Position numbers and translations under genes: made by a program. Source: Burkholderiales bacterium (lineage in GTDB: Bacteria > Pseudomonadota > Gammaproteobacteria > Burkholderiales > Burkholderiaceae_C). Taken from it: a DNA stretch of 64,000 bases. This document shows positions 16,809 through 25,339 of this stretch, piece by piece. Under the pieces are notes generated by a model. It was not told the DNA's origin, searched no databases, and worked only from the letters and a program-made list of their open reading frames with translations. The stretch covers positions 62,001 through 126,000 of the forward strand of contig JAGWTH010000004.1 in NCBI GenBank assembly GCA_028868995.1, written 5' to 3'. Position 1 is the stretch's first letter; every line of letters begins with the position of its first letter.

Positions 16809-16822
16809 CTTGGCCAGGCGCG

Positions 16823-17653
16823 TCAGCCCTCGATGCGCAGCCAGCGCCGCGGCGTGTCCCACAGGATGCGGCGGCGGTCAGCCGCCGCGGGCACCAGCCG
16901 TTCCAGCTGCCGGAGCAGCGGCCCCACGTCCAGGTGCACCGGCGACTTCAGGAAGGGCCAGTCCGAGGCCCACAGGCAGGCGTCGGGCGTGTACGCGTCG
17001 AGCAGCGCCCGCACGAACACCCAGGCGTCCTCGTACGGTGGCGGCAGGGCGGAGAACTTCTGGTAGCCGGAGAGCTTGACGGCCGCCCTCCCCGTGCGCG
17101 CCAGCGCGAGCAAGGCCTGGAATCCGGGCTGGGCGATCCCGCCGCCGGCGCGGGGCCGGCCGCAGTGGTCGAACAGCATGCGCACCCCGCTGGCCTCCAG
17201 CAGCGGCCGCAGCGCCACCAGCTGGTCGTGCTCGACCTGCACCGAGACGAACAGGTCCAGGTCCGCCAGGTGGCGCAGCAGCGGGCCCGCCTGCAGGTAG
17301 TGCTCGACTCCGAGCACCGTGGCGTTGAAGGCCACGCCCAGCACGCCGGCCTCGCGCAGGCGCACGAGCTCGTCGCGTCCGATGTCGTTGCGCACCACCG
17401 CCACGCCGCGGAAGCGGCCGCCGCCCCGTGCCACCGCATCCAGCAGGCAGCGGTTGTCCAGCCCGTAGCCGGAATTGGGTCCGACCAGCAGGGCGTGGAC
17501 GATCCCGTAGGCATCCATCACCTGCAGGTACTGCTCCAGCGGCCCGATCTCCTGGCCCGAGGGCCGGTAGGCCACGTCGGGCGCATAGGGAAAGCGCGCG
17601 GGATCGAGCACGTGGCAGTGCGCGTCGACCTTGGGTTCGTCGAAGATGCTCAC
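16823..17653 (-). CDS. Amidohydrolase family protein (2-pyrone-4,6-dicarboxylate lactonase-like)
   Basis: This 276-residue TIM-barrel hydrolase of the amidohydrolase_2 (COG3618) group has the metal-site motif DAHCHVLDPARFPYAPD (about 10-26). FDHCGRP lies near residue 160, and ASDWPFLK with the catalytic Asp lies near residue 230. Relatives include LigI (2-pyrone-4,6-dicarboxylate lactonase) and other lactonases of aromatic catabolism, so hydrolysis of a lactone is the best guess. It is followed by the bidirectional terminator. Upstream, 22 bases away, is the Liv-type binding protein gene, so it may be the last gene of the importer operon. The exact substrate cannot be read from the sequence. 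Confidence 0.8.
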   Translation of the reverse strand: MSIFDEPKVDAHCHVLDPARFPYAPDVAYRPSGQEIGPLEQYLQVMDAYGIVHALLVGPNSGYGLDNRCLLDAVARGGGRFRGVAVVRNDIGRDELVRLREAGVLGVAFNATVLGVEHYLQAGPLLRHLADLDLFVSVQVEHDQLVALRPLLEASGVRMLFDHCGRPRAGGGIAQPGFQALLALARTGRAAVKLSGYQKFSALPPPYEDAWVFVRALLDAYTPDACLWASDWPFLKSPVHLDVGPLLRQLERLVPAAADRRRILWDTPRRWLRIEG

Positions 17654-17675
17654 GGCGCAGATCCCGGCCCGGTCC

Positions 17676-18821
17676 TCACTTCGCGCCCAGGGGCGGCAGG
17701 ATTTCCTTGATCACCTGCTTGCCGCCCCGCACCTCCACCAGGAAGCTCTCGCGGTCGAGGTCGCCGTTGTTGTCGAAGGCCACGTCCATGATCACGCCGG
17801 GATCCTTGGCGGCGGAGAGCTTCAGGCCGTGCATCGCCTGCGCGACGGCCTTGCGATCGAGCTTGCCCACCTTCTCGATGGCCGCCTTCAGCACGTAGAT
17901 GCCGGTGTAGCCCTTGATGCCGTTGTGGTCGGGCGTGTAGCGGTACTCCTTCTCGAAGCGGGCGCGGAAGGCGCGCATCGCCGGGATCGGGGCGTCCACC
18001 GTGAGGCCGACGTGGGCGACCGCGCCGTTGGCCGCCTCGCCCGCGAGCTCGATCACCTTCTGGCCCACCAGCGTGGTCTCGCCCACGATCGGCTTGGTCA
18101 CGCCCTGCTTGCGCAGCTCGCGCAGCGCCCGCGCCGACTCGTCCTCGTTGAGGTAGACGAAGATCGCGTCCGCGTTGCTCTGCTTGGCCTTGAGCACCGC
18201 GGCCGAGAAGTCCAGCTGGTTCTGCTCGGTGGAGACATCGGCCACCACCTTGATGCCCAGCGGCTGCAGCGCCTTCATCAGCGACTCGCGCCCGCCCTTG
18301 CCGTAATCATTGTTCACGTAGATCAGCGCGATCGACTTCACCTTCAGGCCGTCGGCCATGTAGCGGGCGATCTTGGGCATCGCCGCGTCCTGCGTGAAGC
18401 TGGTGCGGAAGATGTAGGGGTTGCCCTGCTTGGTGATCGCCGCCGCCTCGCCGCCGGTGAAGTTGGGGATCCCGGCGCGCCGCGTCTCGGCCATGCTCAC
18501 CATGATCGAGCCGGAGAACACCGGGCCGAACACGGCGAACACGTCGTCGTCGACCGCCTTCTGGGCCAGGCCCTTGGCCACGCCGGGGTTGCTCTGGGTG
18601 TCGGCCGTGGTCGTCTCGATCTTGTGGCCCAGGATGCCGCCGGCGGCGTTGATCTCCTTGACCGCCAGCAGCACGCCGTCGCGGAAATTGGTGCCCGATG
18701 TGGCGCCGGCGCCGGACAGCTCCACGATATTGGCGATCTTGATCGGCTGCGCCCAGGTGGGCGCCTGCAGCGCGAGCGCCGCCGCGGCGGCGGCGAGCCA
18801 GTGGGTGGGTCGGAAGGCCAT
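17676..18821 (-). CDS. ABC transporter substrate-binding protein (Liv type)
   Basis: This 381-residue periplasmic binding protein has a Sec signal peptide (about residues 1-24, ending TWA-QP), then IKIANIVELSGAGATSGTNF, the standard start of the mature Liv-type fold. GFNGxK-like and NDYGKGG motifs follow (the latter near 174). It probably serves the LivFGMH transporter encoded upstream at 19737-23091, from which it is separated only by the AroE-like gene. The two are on the same strand with short spacers, so one operon is likely. The IclR regulator at the far end of the operon and the LigI-like hydrolase suggest an aromatic or hydroaromatic acid as ligand. Confidence 0.88.
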   Translation of the reverse strand: MAFRPTHWLAAAAAALALQAPTWAQPIKIANIVELSGAGATSGTNFRDGVLLAVKEINAAGGILGHKIETTTADTQSNPGVAKGLAQKAVDDDVFAVFGPVFSGSIMVSMAETRRAGIPNFTGGEAAAITKQGNPYIFRTSFTQDAAMPKIARYMADGLKVKSIALIYVNNDYGKGGRESLMKALQPLGIKVVADVSTEQNQLDFSAAVLKAKQSNADAIFVYLNEDESARALRELRKQGVTKPIVGETTLVGQKVIELAGEAANGAVAHVGLTVDAPIPAMRAFRARFEKEYRYTPDHNGIKGYTGIYVLKAAIEKVGKLDRKAVAQAMHGLKLSAAKDPGVIMDVAFDNNGDLDRESFLVEVRGGKQVIKEILPPLGAK

Positions 18822-18853
18822 GTCTTGTCTCCTGGTTGTGGTGACGATGGGTA

Positions 18854-19708
18854 CTATTTTTTCGGGTAAAGCAGGGCGCGGATCGGCCCGAGGTCGGCCT
18901 GCAGCTGGTCGGCCAGCGCCGGCTGGCCGAAGAAGCGCAGGTACTCCGGCACCTGCTGCACGAGCATCTCGAAGCCCGCCTCGGCACGCAGTCCGCGCGA
19001 GCGGCAGGCACGCAGCAGCGGCGTGGGCTCGCGCGTCATGATGATGTCGACCACCGCCGCGCCCGCGTCCACCCGCCGGGCGTCGAACGGCAGGGGATCC
19101 TCGGGCTTCAGGCCCTGAGAGGTGCAGTTGACGACGAGGTCGTAGCCGGCCGGATCGTTGCTCTCGGCGACCACCGCCGCCGCGCCGGCCAGCGGCTGCA
19201 GGCGCAGCACGAGGCCGGCGGCGCGCTCCCGAGTGCGGTTGTGGATCGCCAGGGTGGCGGGGCCGCGCTGGGCGATCGCCGCGGCGACCGCATGGCCGCC
19301 GCCGCCGGCGCCCACCACCAGCACGCGCTTGCCGGCCACCGGAATGCCGAAGTGGTCCAGCCCCTTGACGAAGCCGATGCCGTCGAACAACGCGGCCTCC
19401 AGCCGGCCGTCCGGCAGGCGGCGCACCGCGTTGACGGCGCCGGCGATGGACGCCACCGGATCGCCGGGCTTCAGCAGCTGCGCCAGCGCCGACTTGTGCG
19501 GGATGGTGGCCCAGAAGCCGCCGATGTTCTCGGCCGCCATGCCGTGCTGCAGGAAGCCCGCCAGCGCCGCCGCCGGCAGCTTGAGCGGCACCAGCACCGC
19601 GTCGATGCCGTGCTCGCGGAACAGGTGGTTGTAGACCTCGGGGGCGCGCACCTGGGCGACCGGGTCGCCGAGGATGTAGAAGACCCGGGTGGTCCCGGTG
19701 ATGTTCAT
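18854..19708 (-). CDS. Shikimate dehydrogenase family protein (AroE-like, divergent, second copy)
   Basis: This 284-residue AroE-fold dehydrogenase has catalytic Lys72 (TIPHK), Asn93 (GAVNAVRR), Asp109 (LFDGIGF), the nucleotide loop RVLVVGAGGGGHAVAAAIAQ and the C-terminal Gln in EMLVQQVPEY. As in the copy at 12859-13719, the AroE serine pair (HSKSP) is lost: here it reads Q-V-R-A-P at 19-23. The start ATG 19708 has an AAGGAG site 7 bases upstream; the longer frame to 19858 overlaps livF and is not supported. It lies inside a Liv-type import operon, between livF and the binding-protein gene. This suggests it processes the imported compound, perhaps a quinate- or shikimate-like acid. Confidence 0.83.
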   Translation of the reverse strand: MNITGTTRVFYILGDPVAQVRAPEVYNHLFREHGIDAVLVPLKLPAAALAGFLQHGMAAENIGGFWATIPHKSALAQLLKPGDPVASIAGAVNAVRRLPDGRLEAALFDGIGFVKGLDHFGIPVAGKRVLVVGAGGGGHAVAAAIAQRGPATLAIHNRTRERAAGLVLRLQPLAGAAAVVAESNDPAGYDLVVNCTSQGLKPEDPLPFDARRVDAGAAVVDIIMTREPTPLLRACRSRGLRAEAGFEMLVQQVPEYLRFFGQPALADQLQADLGPIRALLYPKK

Positions 19709-19736
19709 GGGAAGGCTCCTTGCATTCTGGTCGGTG

Positions 19737-20486
19737 TCAGGCGAGGGCGGACGGCACGTGGCCGCCGCCCAGGAACAGGCGTTCGATGTCGGGGTCGGCC
19801 AGCAGCTCGCCGGCCGGCTTGTGCAGAACCAGGCGGCCGGCCTCCAGCGCGATCGCATCGTCGGCCGTCTTGAGCGCGCTCTTCACGTTCTGCTCCACCA
19901 TCAGCACGGTCACGCCCTGCTCGTCGGCCAGCTTGCGCAGCAGCCGGAACACGTCCTGCACGACCAGGGGCGACAGGCCGATGGAGGGTTCGTCGATCAA
20001 CAGCACGCGGGGCCGCAGCAGCAGCGCGCGGCCGATTTCGAGCTGCTTCTGCTCGCCGCCGGACAGCGAGGCGGCGGCGCTGTGCAGGCGTTCGCGCACG
20101 CGCGGGAACAGCTCCAGCACCTGCGGGATGCGCTCGCGCGCGGTCTTCATGCCCAGGGTGATGCCGCCCAGCTCCAGGTTCTCGTAGACGGACAGCTGGC
20201 CGAACAGGTTGCGGCCCTGGGGCACGAAGGCGATGCCGTGCCGCGCCAGCAGCTCGCGGGCGCCGGCGCCGGTGATGTCTTCGCCGTGGAGGCGGATGCG
20301 ACCGTGCCGCACCCGCGCCAGGCCGAACAAGGCCTTGAGCACCGTGCTCTTGCCGGCGCCGTTGGGCCCGATCAGCAGCGTGATCTTCCCGCGCGCGGCG
20401 CGCAGGTTCAGCCGGTCGAGGATCGTCAGCTCGCCGTAGCCGGCGACCACGTCCTCGAACTCGATGGCGGTGTCCTGCGCCTCCAT
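19737..20486 (-). CDS. livF: Branched-chain type ABC transporter ATP-binding protein LivF
   Basis: This 249-residue ATPase has Walker A GPNGAGKS (about 40-47), the Q-loop FVPQGRNLF, the signature SLSGGEQKQLEIGRALL and Walker B VLLIDEPSIGL, followed by the H-loop region where LivF has EQN (VEQNVK). The length and the GYGELTIL start match LivF. It energises import together with LivG on the cytoplasmic face. The start lies immediately before the livG stop codon, so the genes are co-transcribed in the order livH-livM-livG-livF. Confidence 0.93.
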   Translation of the reverse strand: MEAQDTAIEFEDVVAGYGELTILDRLNLRAARGKITLLIGPNGAGKSTVLKALFGLARVRHGRIRLHGEDITGAGARELLARHGIAFVPQGRNLFGQLSVYENLELGGITLGMKTARERIPQVLELFPRVRERLHSAAASLSGGEQKQLEIGRALLLRPRVLLIDEPSIGLSPLVVQDVFRLLRKLADEQGVTVLMVEQNVKSALKTADDAIALEAGRLVLHKPAGELLADPDIERLFLGGGHVPSALA

Positions 20487-21236
20487 TCAGCTTCCCAGGT
20501 AGGCGTCCAGAACCTGCTTGTTGGCGCGGATCTCGGCCGGCGTGCCCACGGCCATCACCTTGCCCTCGACCATCACCAGGATGCGATGACACAGGTCCAT
20601 GACGAACTCCATGTTGTGCTCGATCACGACGAAGCTCGCACGCCGGTTGGCGTTGAGCGCCTTGAGCAGCGAGGAGATGCCCCCCACCAGCGAAGGGTTG
20701 ACGCCGGCGCAGGGCTCGTCGAGCAGCACCAGGGCGGGATCGCTCATGAAGGCCATCGCGATGTCCACCAGCTTCTGCTGGCCGTAGCTCAGCTCGCCGG
20801 CCTTGCGCTGCGCGACGTGGCCGATGCGGAACTGCTCGATCAGCGCGTCGGCCTTGGCGCCCAGGCCCGAATCGCCCGGGGCGAACATGCGGCCGAACAT
20901 GCTGCCGCGGTGCTCCTGGGCCGCCACCAGCAGGTTGTCGCGCACGGTCATCCTGCCGAACACCTGCAGCGTCTGGAAGGTGCGGCCCACGCCCCGGCGA
21001 TTGAGCTGCACCGGCGACAGGCCGGTGATGTCGCGGCCCTGCAGCTCGATGCGGCCGGTGTCCGGGGCGATCTGCCCCAGCACGCTGTTGAACAGGGTCG
21101 TCTTGCCCGAGCCGTTCGGGCCGATCACGCCGAAGATCTCGCCGGGCAGCACCTCGAAGCTGACGCCGTCGACGGCGCGGATCGCGCCGTACGACTTCGA
21201 CACGTCGCTCACCTTGAGCAGGGGCGCGGCGCTCAT
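20487..21236 (-). CDS. livG: Branched-chain type ABC transporter ATP-binding protein LivG
   Basis: This 249-residue ATPase has Walker A GPNGSGKTT, RRGVGRTFQTLQVFGRMTVRDN (the LivG-specific Q-loop region), the signature ELSYGQQKLVDIAMA, Walker B VLLDEPCAGVNP and EHNMEFVMDL, all characteristic of LivG. The ATG at 21236 overlaps the livM TGA (ATGA). The reading frame extends upstream to 21833, but that part lies inside livM in another frame. It pairs with LivF to drive the importer. Confidence 0.93.
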   Translation of the reverse strand: MSAAPLLKVSDVSKSYGAIRAVDGVSFEVLPGEIFGVIGPNGSGKTTLFNSVLGQIAPDTGRIELQGRDITGLSPVQLNRRGVGRTFQTLQVFGRMTVRDNLLVAAQEHRGSMFGRMFAPGDSGLGAKADALIEQFRIGHVAQRKAGELSYGQQKLVDIAMAFMSDPALVLLDEPCAGVNPSLVGGISSLLKALNANRRASFVVIEHNMEFVMDLCHRILVMVEGKVMAVGTPAEIRANKQVLDAYLGS

Positions 21237-22219
21237 GAGCGTCCTCCCGTCGTGCGCACGACCCCCGCGGCGGCGCGCGCCTGCCTCGCCTGCCGGCGCG
21301 CCTGCAGCCGCTGCGGGAGGCTCAGCAGGCCGTCGGGCAGCCACAGCATCAGCGCGACCACCGCCATCCCGAACACGAACAGGTACCAGGCCTGGGCGAA
21401 GCGCAGCCATTCGGGCAGCAGCACGCCCACGGCGGCTCCCACGAGCGGCCCGAAGAAGGAGCCGGCGCCGCCCACCACCACCATCAGGTACATCATGATC
21501 GACGCGCTCACACCGAAGGGCGCGGGCTCGATGAACTCCACCAGCGGCGCGAACAGGGCCCCCGCCACGCCCGCGTAGACGGCGCCGATGGCGAAGGCCA
21601 GCAGCGTGTAGGCGCGCGTATCGATGCCCAGGCTCTCGGCGCGGATCGGGTTGTCGCGCAGGGCGGTGAAGGCCTTGCCCCAGGGCGAGGCGAGCAGGCG
21701 CCACAGGGCCAGCGCCAGCAGCACCGTGACCGCGAGGATGAAGTAGTAGAAGGGCAGAGGCTGGTCCAGCGACAGGCCGAACAGGCCGGGCCGCGCGATG
21801 TTGTTGATGCCGAAGGTGCCGCCGGTGAGCCACTCCTCGTTGCGCAGCACCAGCCAGACGGCGGTGTTGAAGCCGAGGGTGGCGAAGGCGAGGTACAGCG
21901 TCTGCACGCGCAGGGCGGGGAAGCCGAGCGCCAGGCCGACCACGAAGCAGCCGGCCATCGCCATCGGCAGCCCCAGCCAGAAGCTGAATCCGGCCTTCAT
22001 GACGATCGCCACGGTGTACGCGCCGATGCCGAAGAAGGCCGCATGCCCCAGCGACTTCTGGCCCGCATAGCCCACCGTGAGGTTCAGGCCCATGGTCGCG
22101 ATCACGAACAGCAGCCAGTAGGAAAAAAGGTAGACCCCGTAGCTCTTGAGGAAGGGCGGCACGGCCAGCAGCACGAGCGCCATCGCCAGGGCGAGCGGGA
22201 GCGTGCGCCGGGCGGTCAT
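21233..22219 (-). CDS. livM: Branched-chain type ABC transporter permease LivM
   Basis: This 328-residue inner-membrane permease has about ten hydrophobic segments. The family motif LTVGYAGQKSLGHAAFFGIGAY lies near residues 48-69, and VVGGAGSFFGPLVGAAVG is the C-terminal cytoplasmic loop that meets the ATPases. It forms the transmembrane pore with LivH. It overlaps both neighbours by ATGA junctions (with livH at 22216-22219 and livG at 21233-21236), showing tight translational coupling. Confidence 0.92.
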   Translation of the reverse strand: MTARRTLPLALAMALVLLAVPPFLKSYGVYLFSYWLLFVIATMGLNLTVGYAGQKSLGHAAFFGIGAYTVAIVMKAGFSFWLGLPMAMAGCFVVGLALGFPALRVQTLYLAFATLGFNTAVWLVLRNEEWLTGGTFGINNIARPGLFGLSLDQPLPFYYFILAVTVLLALALWRLLASPWGKAFTALRDNPIRAESLGIDTRAYTLLAFAIGAVYAGVAGALFAPLVEFIEPAPFGVSASIMMYLMVVVGGAGSFFGPLVGAAVGVLLPEWLRFAQAWYLFVFGMAVVALMLWLPDGLLSLPQRLQARRQARQARAAAGVVRTTGGRS

Positions 22220-23091
22220 ACTTTCCGTTCCACCTTACGTCCCAGCAGCCCCTGCGGCCGGAACAGGATCACGCCCATGAACAGGACCAGCGCCACGGCG
22301 TCCTTGTAAGCCGGCGAGATGTAGGCGGCCGCGAGGTTCTCGCAGACGCCCACGACCAGGCCGCCGACCAGGGCCCCGCGGCTGTTGTTGAAGCCGCCGA
22401 TGATGGCCGCGAAGAAGGCCTTGGTGCCCAGCGATTCCCCCATGTCGAACTTCGCCAGGTAGGTGGGCGTGACCAGCAGCGCCGCGGCGCAGGCCAGCAC
22501 CGCGTTGATCGCGAAGGTGTAGAACACCATGCGCGGCACGTCGATCCCCAGCACGGTGGCACTCTCGGAGTTCTGCGCCACGGCCTGCATCGCGCGGCCC
22601 GTGACGGTGCGGGCGAGGAAGGCCTGGGTACCCAGCACCAGCACCAGGGCGAAGGCCAGCGTGCCTGCGTCGGCCAGGCTCAGGGTGACGCCGGCCAGCT
22701 GGTAGACCTTGTCGGGAAACAGGCCGGGGAATGGAAACGCCTGGGCGCTGTAACCGGCGCGCACGCCGTTGCGCAGGGCGATCGCCAGGCCGATGGTGGC
22801 CACCACGACGGGCATCAGGCCCGACTTCAGAAGAGGATCCGCGATGCCGCGCTTGAACCCCCAGCCCAGCACGACGACGGCCAGCGCGCAGGTCGCGAGG
22901 AAGGCCAGCGGCAGCGGCAGGCCGAAGTGCCCGAACGCCAGCATCGCGAAGGCCGGGAGCATCACGAACTCGCCCTGGGCGAAGTTGACGGTGCCGGAGG
23001 CCTGCCAGAGCAGGGTGAAGCCCAGCGCCGCCAGGGCGTAGATGCCCCCCGTGGCCATGCCGGAGAAGAGGAGCTGGAGCAGTTCGGTCAT
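22216..23091 (-). CDS. livH: Branched-chain type ABC transporter permease LivH
   Basis: This 291-residue permease begins MTELLQLLFSGMATGGIYAL. It continues with the LivH hallmark VNFAQGEFVMLPAFAML (near 35-51) and has IIGGFNNSRGALVGGLVVG near the C-terminus. The ATG at 23091 was chosen because the longer frame upstream crosses the divergent IclR gene. It is the first gene of a five- or six-gene operon that reads livH-livM-livG-livF-aroE-like-binding protein. The operon is divergent from an IclR-type regulator across 94 bp. Confidence 0.92.
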   Translation of the reverse strand: MTELLQLLFSGMATGGIYALAALGFTLLWQASGTVNFAQGEFVMLPAFAMLAFGHFGLPLPLAFLATCALAVVVLGWGFKRGIADPLLKSGLMPVVVATIGLAIALRNGVRAGYSAQAFPFPGLFPDKVYQLAGVTLSLADAGTLAFALVLVLGTQAFLARTVTGRAMQAVAQNSESATVLGIDVPRMVFYTFAINAVLACAAALLVTPTYLAKFDMGESLGTKAFFAAIIGGFNNSRGALVGGLVVGVCENLAAAYISPAYKDAVALVLFMGVILFRPQGLLGRKVERKV

Positions 23092-23185
23092 GGAGGCAGC
23101 CCGCGGACCCGGGCCGACGCATGGTACTGGGGCCTCCGGGCCGGCTCCAGCAAGACGATCGGGAATCGCCCAGAATGCGCGATAG

Positions 23186-23983
23186 ATGAACGAAACAAGG
23201 GTAATTCCGGGGCCGGCCGGGGCGTCCCGGGTCCAGCCGCAGGACCTGGTGGAGGGCCTGGCCAAGGGCCTGCGGGTGATCGAGTCGTTCGACGACGAGC
23301 ACCCCACGCTGACCGCCACGGAATGCGCCGGGCGCTGCGGGATCACGCGGACGGCGGCGCGGCGGCACCTGCTGACGCTGGTCCACCTGGGCTACGCCGC
23401 CACCGACGGCAAGCGCTTCTGGCTGTCGGCCCGCGTCCTGCGCCTGGCCAACAGCTTCCTCGACGCGACACGCCTGCCACGGCTGGTGCAGCCCTTCCTG
23501 CAGGAGCTGGCCGAGGCGACCCACGAAACGGTGAACCTCAGCGTGCTGGACGGGCACGAGATCACCTACCTCGCGCGCAGCCACAGCGCCCGGGTGCTGT
23601 CGGTCGGCTACCAGCGCGGCGCCCGGGCGCCGGCGCACGTGGTGGCGCCCGGGCCGCTGCTGGCGGGCATGCTGGCGGACGAGGAACTGGAGGCCTGGGT
23701 CCGCCAGCACGACTTCGCCGTGCACACACCGAACACCATCACCGACCCGGCGCTCTTCGCGCGGCACGCGCGCACCGCGCGGGCGCGGGCCTGGTGCATC
23801 TGGGAGCAGCAGTTCAAGCCCGGCTACAGCGGCGTCGCCGCGGCGCTGGTCGACCGCCGCGACCGCTGCCACGGCGCCATCGGCATGGCGGTGTCGTCCT
23901 CGACCTGGAGCCGCGCCGACATCGAGGCCCGGCTGGTGCCGCCGCTGCTGGCGACGGTGGCCAAGCTGCGCGCCGTGCTGTGA
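23186..23983 (+). CDS. IclR family transcriptional regulator (PcaR/PobR-like)
   Basis: This 265-residue regulator has an N-terminal winged helix (about 20-85), beginning VEGLAKGLRVIESFDDEHPTLT and including ITRTAARRHLLTLVHLGYA as the recognition helix. The C-terminal IclR effector domain (about 100-260) starts VQPFLQELAEATHETVNLSVL. The VEGLAKGLRVIE start is typical of PcaR/PcaU/PobR regulators of protocatechuate and hydroxybenzoate catabolism. Those respond to aromatic acids and can activate or repress. It is divergent from the liv/aroE-like operon, which is its probable target. No clear palindrome was seen in the 94-bp spacer. Confidence 0.87.
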   Translation: MNETRVIPGPAGASRVQPQDLVEGLAKGLRVIESFDDEHPTLTATECAGRCGITRTAARRHLLTLVHLGYAATDGKRFWLSARVLRLANSFLDATRLPRLVQPFLQELAEATHETVNLSVLDGHEITYLARSHSARVLSVGYQRGARAPAHVVAPGPLLAGMLADEELEAWVRQHDFAVHTPNTITDPALFARHARTARARAWCIWEQQFKPGYSGVAAALVDRRDRCHGAIGMAVSSSTWSRADIEARLVPPLLATVAKLRAVL

Positions 23984-24086
23984 CCGCCGGCGGCTCGCGA
24001 ATAGTTCTTCGGGCAGGCCCGGCATACTCCGCGACCATGATGGAAACCGGAACCTTGGCCGCGCGGCGGCCCCACCCCCCGCGGGG

Positions 24087-24917
24087 ATGGACCCGATGAA
24101 CCCCACCCTTTCGATCGGCCCCCTGGCCCTGCCCTGGTCCGTGCTGGTGGTGTTCGCGGCGGTCGCCCTCGGCTGGTGGCTCGGCGAGCGGCTGGGCCGA
24201 CGGCGCGGCCTGGCCATGGAAGCCGCCCTCTACACGATGCTCGCGGGCGGCCTGCTCGGCGCGCGCGCACTGTTCGTGCTGGTGAACCAGGCGGCCTATC
24301 TCGAGGCGCCCTGGTCCATCCTCGACGTGCGCGACGGCGGCTTCAGCCCCGTCGGTGCCCTGCTGGGCCTGGTGACGGCAACCGCCGTGCTGGTCGCGCG
24401 ACAGCGCGTGCTGGCCGCACCCGCCCTCGCCGCGGCCGGCGGCGGTGCAGGGCTCTGGCTCGCGGGAACGCTCGCGCTGTCTGCGCTGGCTCCGCCCCCC
24501 GCCGCGCTGCCGGACCTCACGCTGACGTCCCTGGACGGCCAGCCGGTGCGCCTGGCCGCGCTGGCCGGCAAGCCGGTGGTGCTGAACCTCTGGGCCACCT
24601 GGTGCCCGCCCTGCCGGCGCGAGATGCCCGTGCTGCAGCAGGCCCAGCAGCGGCGGACCGACGTGCAGTTCGTGTTCGCGAACCAGGGCGAGGGGCCGGC
24701 GCAGGTCAGCCGCTTCCTCGCCGCGAGCCGACTGGACCTGCGCAACGTGCTGCTGGATGCGCGAGGTGAAGCCGGCGCTCGGCTGGGGCTGCATGCCCTG
24801 CCCGCCACCCTGCTGTTCGACGCGCGGGGCCGCCTGGTCGCGTCGCACGTCGGGGCGCTCTCGCCGGCCACGCTGGAGGAGCTCCTCGCCAGGCTCGGCC
24901 CGGCCCACCCGTCCTGA
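24087..24917 (+). CDS. TlpA-type disulfide reductase with N-terminal LGT-like membrane domain
   Basis: This 276-residue fusion has two parts. Residues 9-135 carry four or so membrane segments with the layout of prolipoprotein diacylglyceryl transferase (IGPLALPWS, GARALFVLVN, ILDVRDGGFSPVGALLG). Residues 142-272 form a periplasmic thioredoxin-like TlpA domain with Cys173-x-x-Cys176 (WATWCPPCRREMP) and cis-Pro239. The LGT catalytic His in GGxSFHGG is replaced (GGFSPVGA), and the second half of LGT is absent, so no lipid transfer is expected. It probably reduces periplasmic disulfides, with the membrane part as anchor or redox partner. ATG 24096 is an alternative start three codons later. Confidence 0.82.
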   Translation: MDPMNPTLSIGPLALPWSVLVVFAAVALGWWLGERLGRRRGLAMEAALYTMLAGGLLGARALFVLVNQAAYLEAPWSILDVRDGGFSPVGALLGLVTATAVLVARQRVLAAPALAAAGGGAGLWLAGTLALSALAPPPAALPDLTLTSLDGQPVRLAALAGKPVVLNLWATWCPPCRREMPVLQQAQQRRTDVQFVFANQGEGPAQVSRFLAASRLDLRNVLLDARGEAGARLGLHALPATLLFDARGRLVASHVGALSPATLEELLARLGPAHPS

Positions 24918-25065
24918 AGCCGCGCTCGCCGCCATCCCGGCGGCGGGGAACCCCGGCGCCCTGCCGGTCATCGAATCCAATCAGCATGCAACCCGCGAGG
25001 CATCGGGGCGGATGGGCCGCGCCCCGGCCGGCATGCACGTCGCGGCCCGTCCTTCGGAGATCCTC

Positions 25066-25311
25066 ATGCACGGTCAGAACACGAGCCTGCGCAGACCGTT
25101 CGCGTCGCCCCGATGCGGGCGGCATCAGCGCGGGCGCGCCTCCGGCCTGGCTGCGGTCATCGCGGTCGCGGCCGTCGCGCTCACGGTCTATTACGTGGGC
25201 TCCGGCCTGTCGTTCGAGCGCTCGCTGCACGAACCGGTGGCCGGCACCGCCACTGCACCGGCCGCGACCGCCGCGACGAGCGCAACCGCGGGCACCGCGC
25301 CCGGGACCTAG
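25066..25311 (+). CDS. Small single-span membrane protein, unknown function
   Basis: This 81-residue predicted protein has a basic N-terminus (about 1-26, many Arg) and one transmembrane segment (GLAAVIAVAAVALTVYYVG, about 27-45). An Ala/Thr-rich tail follows, presumably periplasmic. A GGAGA ribosome-binding site lies 5 bases before the ATG. No family was recognised. The low-complexity tail and small size leave some doubt that it is a gene. It lies alone between the LGT/TlpA fusion and the convergent JDVT-CTERM protein gene. Confidence 0.5.
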   Translation: MHGQNTSLRRPFASPRCGRHQRGRASGLAAVIAVAAVALTVYYVGSGLSFERSLHEPVAGTATAPAATAATSATAGTAPGT

Positions 25312-25339
25312 CCGGCACAGCCGGGCCCCGGGTGCGCGA

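Noticed and set aside
17631-18869. A long plus-strand open frame opposite the Liv-type binding protein
   Set aside because: It is an antisense shadow rich in His, Arg, Gly and Val, without initiation signal or family motif. The minus-strand gene has a signal peptide and conserved fold.
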